DNA from: Punica granatum
Taxonomy: Eukaryota; Streptophyta; Magnoliopsida; Myrtales; Lythraceae
Direction of reading: 5' to 3'
Length of the DNA: 64,000 nt
Assembly (NCBI RefSeq): GCF_007655135.1
Contig: NC_045131.1
Coordinates: forward strand, 28,504,001-28,568,000
Within the stretch, counting starts at the first letter, position 1. Every line of letters starts with the position of its first letter. Made by a program: the position numbers and the translations under genes. The notes under the pieces are model-generated. The model was given only the letters and a program-made list of their open reading frames with translations, was not told the origin of the DNA and ran no database searches. Shown here piece after piece: positions 36,304-46,371 of the stretch.

Positions 36304-36571
36304 TGATGAAAGCTGAAACGGTATAACAGAATTATCTGCTATGGATGAAACCTGGGAGGAATGGCTGAATATTCTTCTCAATATTAATCATCAGGAAGAG
36401 TGACCTTATATGGTCTTTGTACATTTAGACAAAAGGGGAAAAATCCTACGTTCAGGGTAAGTATAATATCTATCCTAAATGAAAGGCAATTAACAAAAAT
36501 ACGAGATTCTAAGAAAGGTACAAGAACATAATACAAGATAATACAACTGTAATAGACACTAACACCAATCA
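36304..36571 (-). repeat. Copia 5' LTR
   Basis: The inner border is fixed by the PBS at 36303. The outer border is uncertain. TG...CA pairs are possible at 36565, 36571, 36621 or 36628. An open minus-strand reading beginning beyond 36700 crosses 36571-36628, so I favour 36571. Confidence 0.55.
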
Positions 36572-36803
36572 TAAGGAGCTAAATCGGCAAAGAAATTAAA
36601 TATTCCATGTCAACGGTATCAGTTATCAAGTCGACCAAAGCACGCACTTGACCCCCATACATATCCGCCAATGCTCTCATGACATTGATGTCTTATCCTT
36701 GACTCGATACCTAGTCCCGGCCAGCCCACTTGGGATTCGTTGCACATAACTGTAAGGAAGCTTGTTGAAACTACAAAATTAGAAACTGGGACCTGTGGTC
36801 TTT
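36572..36803 (-). other. Spacer with an exon-like minus-strand reading
   Basis: Between the copia LTR and the first small LTR, the minus strand gives a stop-free stretch containing 'INVMRALADMYGGQ' and 'VRALVDLI'. It has the composition of a real protein and is not like the flanking repeats. I do not recognise the family. It may be a fragment of a host exon into which copia inserted. Confidence 0.35.
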
Positions 36804-37257
36804 TGATGCGGCAGACGAGCTGGAAAACTGGTACTTGAAGAAAAATAGGTTCTGATGATCTTATCTCATTAGAAACGGCCTCTAGAGCAAAACTCACAAC
36901 CGTTGGCTATAAAATTTTGATATTTTAGGCGAATTTCATCGTTTAGGGCCTCAAACGGGTAATTTTAAGTTAATTAGGGTGTTTTCACAATTTTAGGAAA
37001 GTTTATTTCTTTTTGTGCGATTTAGATTTTTTTAAATCATATTTAAGCTTTGTAAGCCTTAGGGCTAAAGGAGTTGTTTTTGGATTATCAATAAAAATTG
37101 GAGCTTTCGTGCTCTTTGCCCAATTCTCGGATTCATTCGAGTTGGATGCAAATTACCTAGGTATTCGAAGAATCAATAGGGATTGAAGGTCGTAGATCCG
37201 GTATTCGTGCGCAAATCAATGGGTCTACGACAGGTTACTCGCATGTACGCTGCGTCA
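36804..37257 (+). repeat. Small gypsy-type LTR, copy A
   Basis: 454 bp, starting TGATGCGGCAG and ending GCTGCGTCA. It is followed directly by 'gttagtatcagagcc', a one-base variant of the initiator-Met PBS, so this is a 5' LTR in plus orientation. It shares its full length with copies B, C and D. Confidence 0.9.
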
Positions 37258-37695
37258 GTTAGTATCAGAGCCTACTGTTGACCTTGGATCAGCGATGCCG
37301 CCCAGGAGGAGGGATCGTGTGGAAGATGTTCATGACCGTGACAATCTGCTACATTTGGAGCAGAGGTTGGAGCAGAGGATGGATCGTATGATGAAGCTGC
37401 TAACACAGCAGATGGCTGCACTTATGGAGAACCAGAATCGGGAAAATTCTAATCCGACTGTAGACTTGGAGGATATCGAGTATGATTCCAATTTTGAAGA
37501 CGCGACTTTGTTTTCCGAAGAGAATCCATCTGATGACGCATTTTTTTAGCGAGGGGCAATGGAGAGCCCAAGTTCGACGAGGAGGAGGAGATTGTGACAG
37601 ATTTCAACATCGATGATAGTGGTCTTCAAGGATCAGGCTTCCATGAGGGCGCTTTTGCTTACTACTGGTCTGCGGCCTGTGCGACCGTCGGAATC
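37258..37695 (+). mobile_element. Body fragment of the copy-A element with a gag-like N-terminus
   Basis: After the PBS, an ORF from 37295 to 37549 (84 codons) starts 'MPPRRRDRVEDVHD'. It is charged, with a coiled-coil stretch of repeated Glu/Gln/Arg and Met (about residues 14-45) and an acidic end. This is the usual N-terminal make-up of small Ty3/gypsy gag proteins. It ends at a TAG and no further domain follows. At 37696 the oppositely oriented LTR copy B cuts in. Non-autonomous or truncated. Confidence 0.65.
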
Positions 37696-38148
37696 TGACA
37701 CAGCGTACACGCGTTTAACTTGTCGCAGACTCGTTGATTCACGCACGAATACCGAAACTACGACCTTCAATCCCTATTGATTCTTCGAATACCTAGGTAA
37801 TTGGCATCCAACTCGAACAAATTCGACAATTCGACAAAGAGCACGAAGGCTCCAATTTTTATTGATAATCCAAAAACAACTCCTTTTTCCCTAGGGTTTA
37901 CAAAGCTTAAATAAGAATTAAAAAAAACCTAAATTGCACAAAAAGAAATAAACATTTCTAAAATTGCAAAAACACCCAAAAAACGATAAAATGTTCGTTT
38001 GAGGTCCAAAACGATGGAATTCGGCTAAAATCTCGTCTTTTCACGGCCAAAGGCGTGAGTTTTGCTCCTGAGGCTGTTTCCTTTGAAATAGGGTTGTCAG
38101 AACCTATTTTCCTCCAGGTACTGACTTGCCAGGTCGTCTGCCGCATCA
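37696..38148 (-). repeat. Small gypsy-type LTR, copy B (inverted)
   Basis: 453 bp, the reverse complement of copies A, C and D (begins TGACACAGCG, ends GCCGCATCA). To its right is 'ttctcccatgggtgg', the inverted form of the sequence preceding copy D at 39580-39608. It is therefore a 3' LTR whose body lay to the right. Confidence 0.88.
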
Positions 38149-38215
38149 TTCTCCCATGGGTGGAGAGAATTCGCCCTCGAATTCGCCTTAGGAGTCTAGA
38201 TATAAAATTATCTAC

Positions 38216-38544
38216 ACAAATATACTCATCTTTCATACTTGACCGGAAACCGATGTTAGCATAATCTGAGTACTTTCCAGCACTCTCAATGTCGAGAGCA
38301 CATACAATTGTATCACCAATCCTGAGCTTTTCAGCATAATCCGAAAATTTTCCAGCGGTTAAGAATTTTCTTGTGCTCCCGAAACCAAAGCTGTGTTGGG
38401 TTTCTCTGAGGTTCTCTACAAGTTCCTCCACTCTAGAGATACCAATCGAGCAAAGATGCTGATCTTCGGGAGGAGTGTCAAACATGTCAACTGGCTGCAC
38501 TGAAACAATCTTGTAACCAAAACAATACCTTCCTCTAGTGATTC
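38216..38544 (-). pseudogene. Captured SPRY-domain gene fragment (hnRNP U-like)
   Basis: On the minus strand the frame entering at 38544 reads 'RGRYCFGYKIVSVQPVDM', then 'TPPEDQHLCSIGISRVEE', 'ETQHSFGFGSTRKF' and 'KFSDYAEKLRIGDTIVCALD'. This is the core of a SPRY domain as in plant heterogeneous nuclear ribonucleoprotein U-like proteins, which bind RNA or protein in the nucleus. No stop occurs over about 100 codons. A short 'GKxSDYA' word occurs twice, suggesting a small internal duplication. Both ends are cut. The left end runs into retroelement sequence and the right end meets LTR copy C exactly. It lies in the orientation of LTR copy B, so it is likely a host exon taken up by the element. 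The assignment is from remembered motifs. Confidence 0.75.
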
Positions 38545-39001
38545 TGATGCGGCAGACGACCTGGCAAGTCGATACCTAGAAAAAAAAAATAGGTTCTGAT
38601 GACCCTATTTCAAAGGAAACGGTCTCAGGAGCAAAACGCATGGCCATAGGCCATGAAAAAACGAGATTTTAGCCGAATTTCATCGTATAGGGGCTCAAAC
38701 GGGCATTTTATCATTTTTTGGGTGTTTTTGCAATTTTAGAAAAGTTTATTTCTTTTTGTGCAATTTAGGTTTTTTTTAATTCTTATTTAAGCTTTGGAAG
38801 CCCTAGGGCTAAAGGAGTTGTTTTTGGATTATCAATAAAAATTGGAGCTTTCGTGCTCTTTTCCCAATTCTCGGATTTGTTCGAGTTGGATGCCAATTAC
38901 CTAGGTATTCGAAGAATCAATAGGGATTGAAGGTCATAGTTTCGGTATTCGTGCGCGAATCAACGGGTCTACGACAGGTTATACGCGTGTACGCTGCGTC
39001 A
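38545..39001 (+). repeat. LTR copy C (5' LTR of the short element)
   Basis: 457 bp, TGATGCGGCAG...GCTGCGTCA, followed by a perfect TTGGTATCAGAGCC primer-binding site at 39003-39016. Confidence 0.9.
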
Positions 39002-39608
39002 GTTGGTATCAGAGCCGCGTTCGTTCTTGGATCAACGATGCCACCTTGAAGAATGGCTAATCAACGTCGTGTTGCGGAGGAGGACGAACTGGATTGGAGT
39101 ATCGAAGACATATCATATGATGAAACCAATTCAGTTTTCGATATATATCCAAATGAAGATCAAGAAGAAGTTACAGAATTTATATTTGATGATCAAGAAA
39201 ACCAACGTTCGTTGTCAACAAATCCGTATTAAAGGATATTGGAGGTGATAAACTTTTTCATTATTGTGCTCAGATTGAGGATATTCTAGATGAAAAAATT
39301 TCCAATGCAAAGAAAGATGCATGGATGCTTACGGTGCCGATTTCAGAGGTTATTTAGTTGCCAAAGTTGGTTGAAGTGCACGTGTCTCGATCAAGAAAGC
39401 AAAGATTCAATGAAAGTGTTTATTGGCTAACAGGTGTACAGAATTTTATGTATGAAGAAGTAAGAGAAAGAGTTCGCAAAGAAAAGAAGGCATTCAAGTG
39501 GCAAATGAGAAAGCAGCAGAAGCATATTAATCTCTCTATTCGTGAAGATCAAGGCGATAGCTCGGGCGATGACAATTCGCGGGCGAATTCTCTCCATCCA
39601 TGGGAGAA

Positions 39609-40062
39609 TGATGCGGCAGACGAGCTGGAAAATTGGTATCTGAAGAAAAATAGGTTCTGACGACCTTATCTCATTGGAAATGGTCTCTGGAGCAAAACTC
39701 ACGGCCTATGGCGTGAAATTTCGATATTTTAGGCGAATTCCATCGTTTAACGCCTCAAACAGGCAATTTTATATTAATTAGGGTGTTTTCGCAATTTTAG
39801 GAAAGTTTATTTCTTTTTGTGCGATTTAGGTTTTTTTTAAACCCTATTTAAACTTTGTAAGCTCTAGGACTAAAGGAGTTGTTTTTGGATTATCAATAAA
39901 AATTGGAGCTTTCGTGCTCTTTGCCCGATTCTCGGATTTGTTCGAGTTGGATGCCAATTACCTAGGTATTCGAAGAATCAATAGGGATTGAAGGTCGTAA
40001 TTTCGGTATTCGTGCGCGAATAAACGGGTCTGCGACAGGTTACTCGCGTGTACGCTGCGTCA
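39609..40062 (+). repeat. LTR copy D (3' LTR of the short element)
   Basis: 454 bp, same ends as copy C, preceded by 'catccatgggagaa'. It is followed by non-repeat DNA leading to the receptor-kinase gene. Confidence 0.9.
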
Positions 40063-40260
40063 TCCTTCCTCTTGACATATACAGGCTCGACATCTTTCAT
40101 GCAGTGCATAACTGTGAGTGTGCGTTTGGCTTGGAGGGAAATGGGAGGTCGGTTGATAAGGTTGGGATAGCCTACAATTAGAGAATCTCTACTACATGCG
40201 AGCATATTCCACCTGCTACCATAGAAGGTCCACAGAGGGCTAACATGTGAAAATTAGACA
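40063..40260 (+). promoter_or_regulatory. Upstream region of the receptor-kinase gene
   Basis: Only ~200 bp separate LTR copy D from the start codon at 40261. I see no clear TATA box. The minus strand reads 'MHCMKDVEPVYVKRK', which might be another gene fragment. The retroelement insertion may have displaced the native promoter. Confidence 0.4.
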
Positions 40261-40460
40261 ATGGGTGCTTCCACAAAGATACTGCTCTTCTCCCTTCACA
40301 GTTTGCTTCTGTTTCTTCACCATTCCCACTGCAAAACTTTAAAAATAATCACTCAGACCCTTCCTCTTCATGACGGTGACGTTCTGCTGTCGGAGAACGA
40401 AAACTTCGCCCTTGGGTTCTTCAGTCCTGGGAATTCTACCCATCGATTCATTGGGATTTG

Positions 40461-40667
40461 GTACCTTCCAAATATGTCTTGTCCGCCATATAATAACTAA
40501 TTAATATCCAATTTAATCTGCTGGAGAAAGTCTCGCAACCTGACATGGTATCAAAGCATAGCACAGGCTCTCTGGTCTCGGGTTTTGCAAACATTATGTC
40601 TACTTTGGCTCAAGTGATCCATGATTGACACTTCATTTGGGTTTTGTACTGCTTTTTATTTCAACAG
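40461..40667 (+). other. 207-bp intron inside the lectin exon, flanked by GGTAC repeats
   Basis: The exon ends '...ATTTG' and resumes 'GTACAAC', restoring the conserved 'GIWYNKV' reading. The donor GT belongs to one GGTAC (40460-40464). The acceptor AG is formed by the last inserted base and the first G of a second GGTAC (40667-40671). Inside is 'acatggtatcaaagca', which resembles a copia LTR/PBS junction. S-domain kinases normally carry lectin to PAN in one exon. Confidence 0.75.
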
Positions 40668-42640
40668 GTACAACAAGGTTGCTCAGCAGACAGTTTTCTG
40701 GGTGGCTAATAGAGACCGGCCAATCAATGACACCTCTGGGGTACTCTCGATCAACTCCGCTGGAGACCTTTTCCTCCGGTGTTGCAACAATGGAAGCTTA
40801 CCCCTTTGGTCCACGAATATGTCAACAACAATTCCTGAAAATACCATCATTGCTCAGCTACAAGACACAAGCAACTTCATCCTGCTCCAAGCGCCCAGCA
40901 ACCATCTCTTGTGGCAGAGTTTTGATCATCCAACAGATACCCTGATGCCTTTCATGAAACTCGGGCTGGATCAGAGAACCAGCATTGATTGGGTCCTGAC
41001 TTCCTGGCGGTCTAAGGATGATCCAGGATCGGGGAATTTCACTTTGAGGATCAACCAAACTGGTTACCCGCAACTGTTCCTTTACAGCAATGGGGCCCCA
41101 CACTGGCGAGGAGGCCCGTGGATGGGCCTGCGCTGGAGCGGCGTGCCCCAGGTGACCAACGACTTCCTCTTCAACCTCAGCTTTGTCAATAACCAGGAAG
41201 AGGTCTCATATTTCTATGGGTTAAGGAACACGTCAATCTTCTTAAGGGTGGCGATGGACCCCTCGGGCATGATCCAGCGGTCCATTTTGCAACCCCGAGA
41301 TGGTAGGTGGAACAAGTTCTGGGCTGCCCCCGAGGAGCAGTGCGATCATTATAGTTTCTGTGGGGCTAATGGCAATTGCAATCCCTACAATATGGACCAA
41401 TTTTCATGTGCTTGCCTCCCCGGTTTTGAGCCCAAGTCACCAGCAGATTGGCTCCTCAGGGATGGGTCCGGAGGATGCATGAGGTCCCCCGGGGCTTCCA
41501 TATGCCAAAGCGGGGAAGGGTTCGTTATGGTGCGGCACGTGAAGGTCCCTGACACTTCTCGGGCCCATGCTAGCATGAGCTTGAGCCTCAAAGAGTGTGA
41601 GCAGAAGTGCTTGAGGGACTGCTCCTGCACAGCCTACACAATCGCAGATGAGAGCAGGGGAGGATTTGGTTGCTTGGCATGGTACGGTGATCTGCTGGAT
41701 ATACAGAAACTTTCTAATAGCGGACAGGACTTATATGTGCGGGTTGATGCGGCCACTTTAGGTACTTATGAAGTAACATAAACTTTCTTGTCCTTTCATT
41801 ATATTAATAGCTTGGGATCTTTCTGATAAAAATCTCAAGAAGTGCACATAATCAAGCCATTTGCCCTTAATTATACAATTATACTTTCAAATGGCCAGCT
41901 CGTTTGGCGAAGAAGAAAGGATCTCCTGGAAAGTGGTTAATCGGCGTAACCGTAGTAGCTGGTGTGATTCTGGTGTTAATGTTCGTATTGTTTATAATGA
42001 AGAAAACGCAACGTAAGTGAGTTGAATTCTTTGCTTCTTTGTGTGAAAAATTATCTGAGACGGATAAGCTACCCGTACTTGAAACTTGCTGTTCTGTTTA
42101 TTCAATTGAACTGTGTTTTAAAATCAGGGAGAACAAGGCCTCTTGCTACCCCAAGGACTGCACATTTCGAGGATCAATCACAGAATATGCAGGACCTCGA
42201 ATATGACAGCAAAAAATCAGATTTGCCATTATTTGATCTAAGCACCATAGCCACTGCCACAAACAATTTTTCTTTCATCAACAAGCTCGGACAAGGTGGA
42301 TTTGGTTCTGTTTATAAGGTATTTCTGTTCATCTTAAAATTCTGAATTTCATTACAAATCTTTTTACCTGAACAGAATGCTGAGTTTAATTTAATTTGCA
42401 GGGAGTACTTGATGATGGAAAGGAAATAGCGGTTAAGAGATTGTCGAAATCCTCTGGCCAAGGAATGGGAGAGTTCAGGAACGAGGTCACATTGATTGCT
42501 AAGCTGCAGCACAGGAATCTTGTGAAAATCCTAGGCTGCTGTATCCAAGAGGACGAGAAAATGTTGATTTATGAATACCTGCCAAATAAAAGCTTGGACT
42601 CATTTCTTTTCGGTAAATCCTCTTCCTAGTTATCTCTACT

Positions 42641-42664
42641 ATATATATGTGTGTGTGTGTGTGT
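42641..42664 (+). repeat. TA/TG microsatellite in a kinase intron
   Basis: 'atatatatgtgtgtgtgtgtg' lies in the intron between exons 42402-42612 and 42710-42947. The duplicate has a longer pure AT tract at the same place (about 47937-47960), so the microsatellite changed after the duplication. Confidence 0.85.
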
Positions 42665-43590
42665 ATTTTTATGTACATAATTCCAGGACGCGTTTTGGTT
42701 GATCTATAGATGAAAAGAAGAGGCTTTTGCTCGATTGGAGAAAACGCTTTGAGATTGCTTCTGGAATAGCTCGAGGGATCTTGTACTTACACCAGGATTC
42801 AAGGTTCAGGATCATCCATCGGGATCTGAAAACAAGCAATGTGTTGCTCGACGCTTCAATGAACCCAAAAATCTCTGATTTTGGCATGGCTAGGATATGC
42901 GGAGGGGACCAGATCGAAGGGAATACTAGACGAGTTGTAGGGACATAGTAAGTATCTTTGACACGTTGACAAGAAGAATTTTGTAACCACTCTACATATA
43001 AACTATTCATTGTGTGCCACAGTGGTTACATGTCACCGGAGTACGCGATGGAGGGGTTGTTTTCGATAAAATCTGATGTGTACAGTTTGGAGTCGTGCTG
43101 TTGGAGATCATTTCTGGGAAAAGAAACAGCAGCTTCTATCAGGGGAATCCGTCTTGCAACCTGGTTGGCCTTGTAAGGGAGTAATTGTACCAACTCACCT
43201 CAATTGGCATTGGATTATAGTCAGCCATAATTGTTGCTCCTTTAAATTCCATGCTAAATCACTAAAAATATTACATTATTACAGGTTTGGGAGTCGTGGA
43301 AAAAAGGATCATCCTTGGACATTGTCGACCCATCAATGGGCAATATGTATCCCGATTGCGAGGTTCTGAGATGCATCCAGATCGGGTTGCTCTGCATGCA
43401 AGAATTTGCCATGGATAGGCCTACCATGTCAGCAGTTGTGTTCATGTTAGGAACCAACGTGAGGCTTCCTTCCCCGAAGCAGCCTGCTTTTGCTTTCAAG
43501 AGGATACAGGGCACATCCGACATCTCTTCCTCTGGTGAAAGGGCCAACTCAGTAAACGACATGTCCCTTACAGTTCTCGAAGCCCGTTAA

Positions 43591-43847
43591 ACTAAATGTC
43601 CTTCTAGAAATGGTAGATTATGCTAGTGGATCTAGAATCTCTTGTGGTGAGAAGATGCCAATTTGAGATATGTCTGATTAATCGGGTGTTGGACTAATGA
43701 TATCTATACAAATGCAAATTCCCACACTCCCTTGATTCTTCATCTTTTCGCTGCTATCCAAGGTAATAGTACATCGAGCAAGTGGTAATTAAAGCCCTCA
43801 ATCATTGTAAATCATCTATCAACAAAAATCTATTTTGCATATTCAAG
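43591..43847 (+). other. 3' flank of the kinase gene
   Basis: About 250 bp after the stop codon, collinear with 48889-49231. That copy has ~80 extra bases (about 48970-49050) between 'ttgagatat' and 'tctgattaatcggg'. No gene or clear polyadenylation signal is recognised. Confidence 0.6.
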
Positions 43848-44088
43848 AAGCCTGGGTTAGAAGAGTTCATGGAGGAACTAGGCAGAGGATTCTGCTGCCT
43901 ACTGATGGACTAGGACAAAAAGGTGATCACATTCGAGAGCCTGAAAAGGAACCTGGCCATGTTTTGGCTATGGCAAATGAGCAACAAGGATGTGAGGTCA
44001 ATGCTCGGGAAGGCGTTTCGGACAAAGACAGGGCTTGAAGCAAGAGGAAGTTTTGCATTTTTATGTTCTGAGTTGATGAAAGGTTGAG
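43848..44088 (+). pseudogene. EF-hand protein relic (PBP1/KIC-like), copy 1
   Basis: The phase starting at 43848 reads 'GLEEFMEELGRGFCCLLMD', a TAG, then 'DKKVITFESLKRN'. A shifted phase gives 'EGVSDKDRA'. These words match the single-EF-hand calcium-binding proteins of the PBP1/KIC type ('FMEEL..GF.LLMD...gvITFESLK', 'EGD.DGDGALn..EF'). The start of the protein is missing. One stop and at least one frameshift break the rest. An intact member would bind Ca2+ and regulate a kinase or kinesin. Recognition is from memory of the family. Confidence 0.55.
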
Positions 44089-45535
44089 GAGGAATTGTCA
44101 GAAGAAGCCATTTATACTAGCAATTTCCAGGTTCCCCAAGTCTACTTCATCATTTTGCCAGAATCCCTTTCCATTTTCCCCTAATGGAATTAATTCTGAC
44201 ATTGGTTCATGAACATATGTACCCTGAAATATATTGTTGAAATATGTTGTCTCGCATAGAAAAATTGAGAAAAAAAAATCACGATGCTTAGATCCAGCAA
44301 TCTATCATCTTAAACTTTTGGGTTGGAGATGGCCCAATCCTATGAAACCGGGCAAATGCACATGGATACACGTATAGATATAGTATGCATATATTTATTG
44401 ATGGTATTCACATACAGACACACGTATATAATATATATATATATATATATATTTATTTATTTATTTTAGGTGCATTGACAAAATAAATGAATGGATAAAT
44501 AATAAATTAATAAAAATTAATTTATAAATAAATTGCAGGCTATTAGGCCTGATTCGGAGGAATGGGTCTTGCGCCCAATCCATGGTCTCACTCAGCCCAA
44601 CTGAAATTTCCACCGGCTCCCTTATTCCTTTGACTTTTATAATTGTTTCTTTTTTTGTGTATGGGAGAGAGAAGGAAGGTTCTGGTCAAAAGAAAGAAAA
44701 CAGAGAGAAGAAGAGTAAGAGCGAGGGAGTATCAGAGCGAAAGGAGAGGGCTCGGTGGACCTCTTGGGAGAGGAAGATGGGATCGGAGGGGGCTTAGAGA
44801 TGGAAGAACAAGCCTAGAGCGGCATAGAGCTGAACCAAGGAGGAGGAAGGAAGAATCGAGAGGCAGGCAGGAGATTAGTTGACAAGCTATTTGTTTTCAT
44901 AGAGTTCCATGGTTGAAATCAATTTTTTTATTAATTTAAATATCCTGCTAATAATTGAAATGCATACTTTTCGCCATTTAATTGCTTAAGCAGAATGTGG
45001 AGGTTAAACATAATTAAGTGGTGATTCTAGAAAGATCTAAAGGTAGGTAGTGATTTAAATTAATGGTGTTGCATGATTAAGTTATAGTGATTAAGTTACA
45101 TGTTGATAGGAGCTGATGGGTAATATATGATAAAATAGAGATGAAATTGATTACAGAAGTATCAATGTGGTCTTTTCCTATCAGGACGGAAACCTATCAG
45201 CACCGTATGTATGGTCGCATTATTATGCTATTCATAATTTAGTTTTATGCTCCAAATGATGGTTAACGGAGGAGATCAAAATCATGCACCCGGAAGGCTT
45301 GACTCAGTGAAATAATTTTGACAAGTTCTATGAGTACTCTATTTTATTGTAAAATGATATTATAAAATTATATATTATTATTGGAGATGGCTAACGTGAT
45401 AATGAGAGATCGAGGAATTGCTCTTGACATACTGTGTGAAAGGATTTAAGAGGGAGATTGCCTTCATGTCGTGTTTTATATGAGTTGCACAAGTTACTAT
45501 TTTGGGCTAATCTTGCTTGTTGCTTATAGCCATGG
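44089..45535. other. Intergenic spacer with TA microsatellite
   Basis: A TA tract lies at 44424-44452 at the right edge of the duplicated block. A purine-rich stretch (44660-44880) yields short Lys/Arg/Glu-rich ORFs without family features. The rest is AT-rich unique-looking DNA with no gene that I can see. Confidence 0.6.
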
Positions 45536-45750
45536 GACTGTGGACCCGGTGGAATAGAAATAGAGGTCTGCTAGACCGCTGACCGCTGGGATATAAAATG
45601 GACGTCTAGACTGCTGATCCGGTGGAATACAAAACAGACGTGTAGACCGCTGAACTAGCAGGATAAAAAATAGATGCAAAGACTATTGATCCGGCGGAAT
45701 ATAAAATGGACTTCTAAACCGCTAATCTGGCGGGATACAAAATGCAGCCC
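45536..45750. repeat. 36-bp minisatellite, six degenerate copies
   Basis: Units follow the pattern 'gaccgctgatccggcggaat' then 'acaaaatggacgtcta'. Copies start near 45536, 45574, 45609, 45645, 45681 and 45717. Divergence between units is considerable, so the repeat is old. Confidence 0.8.
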
Positions 45751-46002
45751 CCGCTTATGAGAATTGATACGATGAGGTGAGAATACTTGATGAGATGCAC
45801 GAGGTCACGATACCGTTCTAACTTATTGCGAGAAAATGCAACCCTATGGCTATATTATTTGACCGGTATTATGCATTGTTTGTTCTGATTGATTTAGATG
45901 GATGCGGTGATTGTTGAGCTTGTTTGAATATCTTATTATATTTGAATGCATGTGGGATACTAGAGCTTGATCCGTCAAGTGATTGTGCAGTGATTTGCTA
46001 TG

Positions 46003-46345
46003 AAATGCTAAATTAATGTGATATTGGATACTAGAAAAATGGTTGGAAGAGTTGTGTATATTTGTTAGTAGAACTTGATTTTTTGTTAGTATAATGCATA
46101 TAATTATTATAAAATCATATATACACGGATGATATGGAGGAAATATTGGTGAAACTTTGATGTGCTATGATATGTATATATATATATATATATATAGGTT
46201 GTTTCAAAGCAAATATTTATTTAATAGGTCATTTATATTGTGCTCAGTGAGATGTAACTCACATTGTGCATATGTTTTTCCATATAAGTTTCTAGTTGTG
46301 CGAGAGAAACAATTTTTATATCGGGGATTGACACGGAGGACAGTT
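46003..46345 (+). repeat. Left arm of a long imperfect inverted repeat
   Basis: Reverse complement of 46695-46980 with gaps. Clear paired words are 'gatattggatactag' / 'taatatccaatatca', 'tagtagaacttgatt' / 'aatttaagttctacta' and 'gctcagtgagatg' / 'catctcagtgagc'. The arms are ~300 bp and the spacer ~350 bp. The short ORF 46157-46351 lies inside and is probably accidental. Confidence 0.75.
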
Positions 46346-46371
46346 AGCTAGCACTTTATGTTTTAGAGGTA

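Larger units (their letters stand above)
33377..36571 (-). mobile_element. Ty1/copia retrotransposon, truncated and degenerate
   Basis: Read on the minus strand: one LTR (right), PBS, protease, GAG_pre-integrase, integrase, then the start of the copia RT, ending at 33377. The RNase H and 3' LTR are absent, and gag proper is missing between the PBS and the protease. The phase changes at least four times between domains, and the protease active site is altered, so the element is dead. The integrase-before-RT order assigns it to copia. Confidence 0.9.
38545..40062 (+). mobile_element. Short (1.5 kb) TRIM-like gypsy element with both LTRs
   Basis: LTR copy C (38545-39001) and copy D (39609-40062) flank a 607-bp body. 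After copy C comes an intact 'gttggtatcagagcc' PBS. An ORF at 39053-39232 (59 codons) starts 'MANQRRVAEEDELDW' and is acidic. A second open stretch at 39358-39660 is lysine/arginine-rich and runs into LTR D. No protease, RT or integrase is present, so the element must have relied on a partner. The flanks 'gattc' (left) and 'tcctt' (right) do not form a 5-bp target duplication. Confidence 0.85.
40261..43590 (+). pseudogene. S-domain (G-type lectin) receptor-like Ser/Thr kinase, frameshifted
   Basis: Eight coding exons can be followed with GT-AG borders and consistent phase: 40261-40460, 40668-41761, 41899-42012, 42128-42318, 42402-42612, 42710-42947, 43023-43172, 43285-43590. In order they give a signal peptide (about residues 1-24), B-lectin domain ('NFALGFFSPGNS', 'VFWVANRDRPIND'), S-locus glycoprotein region, a Cys-rich EGF-like/PAN part ('CEQKCLRDCSCTAYTIA'), one transmembrane helix ('WLIGVTVVAGVILVLMFVLF') and a kinase with '[10 protein letters not shown]', 'AVKRL', 'HRDLKTSN' and 'DFGMAR'. 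Such plasma-membrane kinases act in immunity or self-recognition. In exon 7 the codons for 'YSFGVV' have three T where the duplicate has four (43086-43088). This shifts the frame and brings a TGA at about 43367. The transcript would lose kinase subdomains IX-XI. The intron inside the lectin exon is unusual. Confidence 0.9.
41704..44415 (+). repeat. Duplicated block, copy 1 (pairs with 46999-49796)
   Basis: From 'acagaaactttctaatagcg' at 41703 the sequence matches 46999 onward at a constant shift of 5296 bp through exon 5. It continues with small indels to the words 'gatggtattcacata' near 44415 and 49795. The block holds the last ~20 codons of the extracellular exon, the transmembrane and kinase exons and an EF-hand relic. 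Confidence 0.9.

Noticed and set aside
43835..44038. 67-codon ORF starting 'MHIQEAWVRRVHGG' as a gene
   Set aside because: The meaningful similarity (EF-hand words) is in other phases of the same DNA. This frame is incidental.
44582..44882. Lys/Arg/Glu-rich ORFs as a gene
   Set aside because: Purine-rich low-complexity DNA; overlapping frames give similar compositions and no domain.
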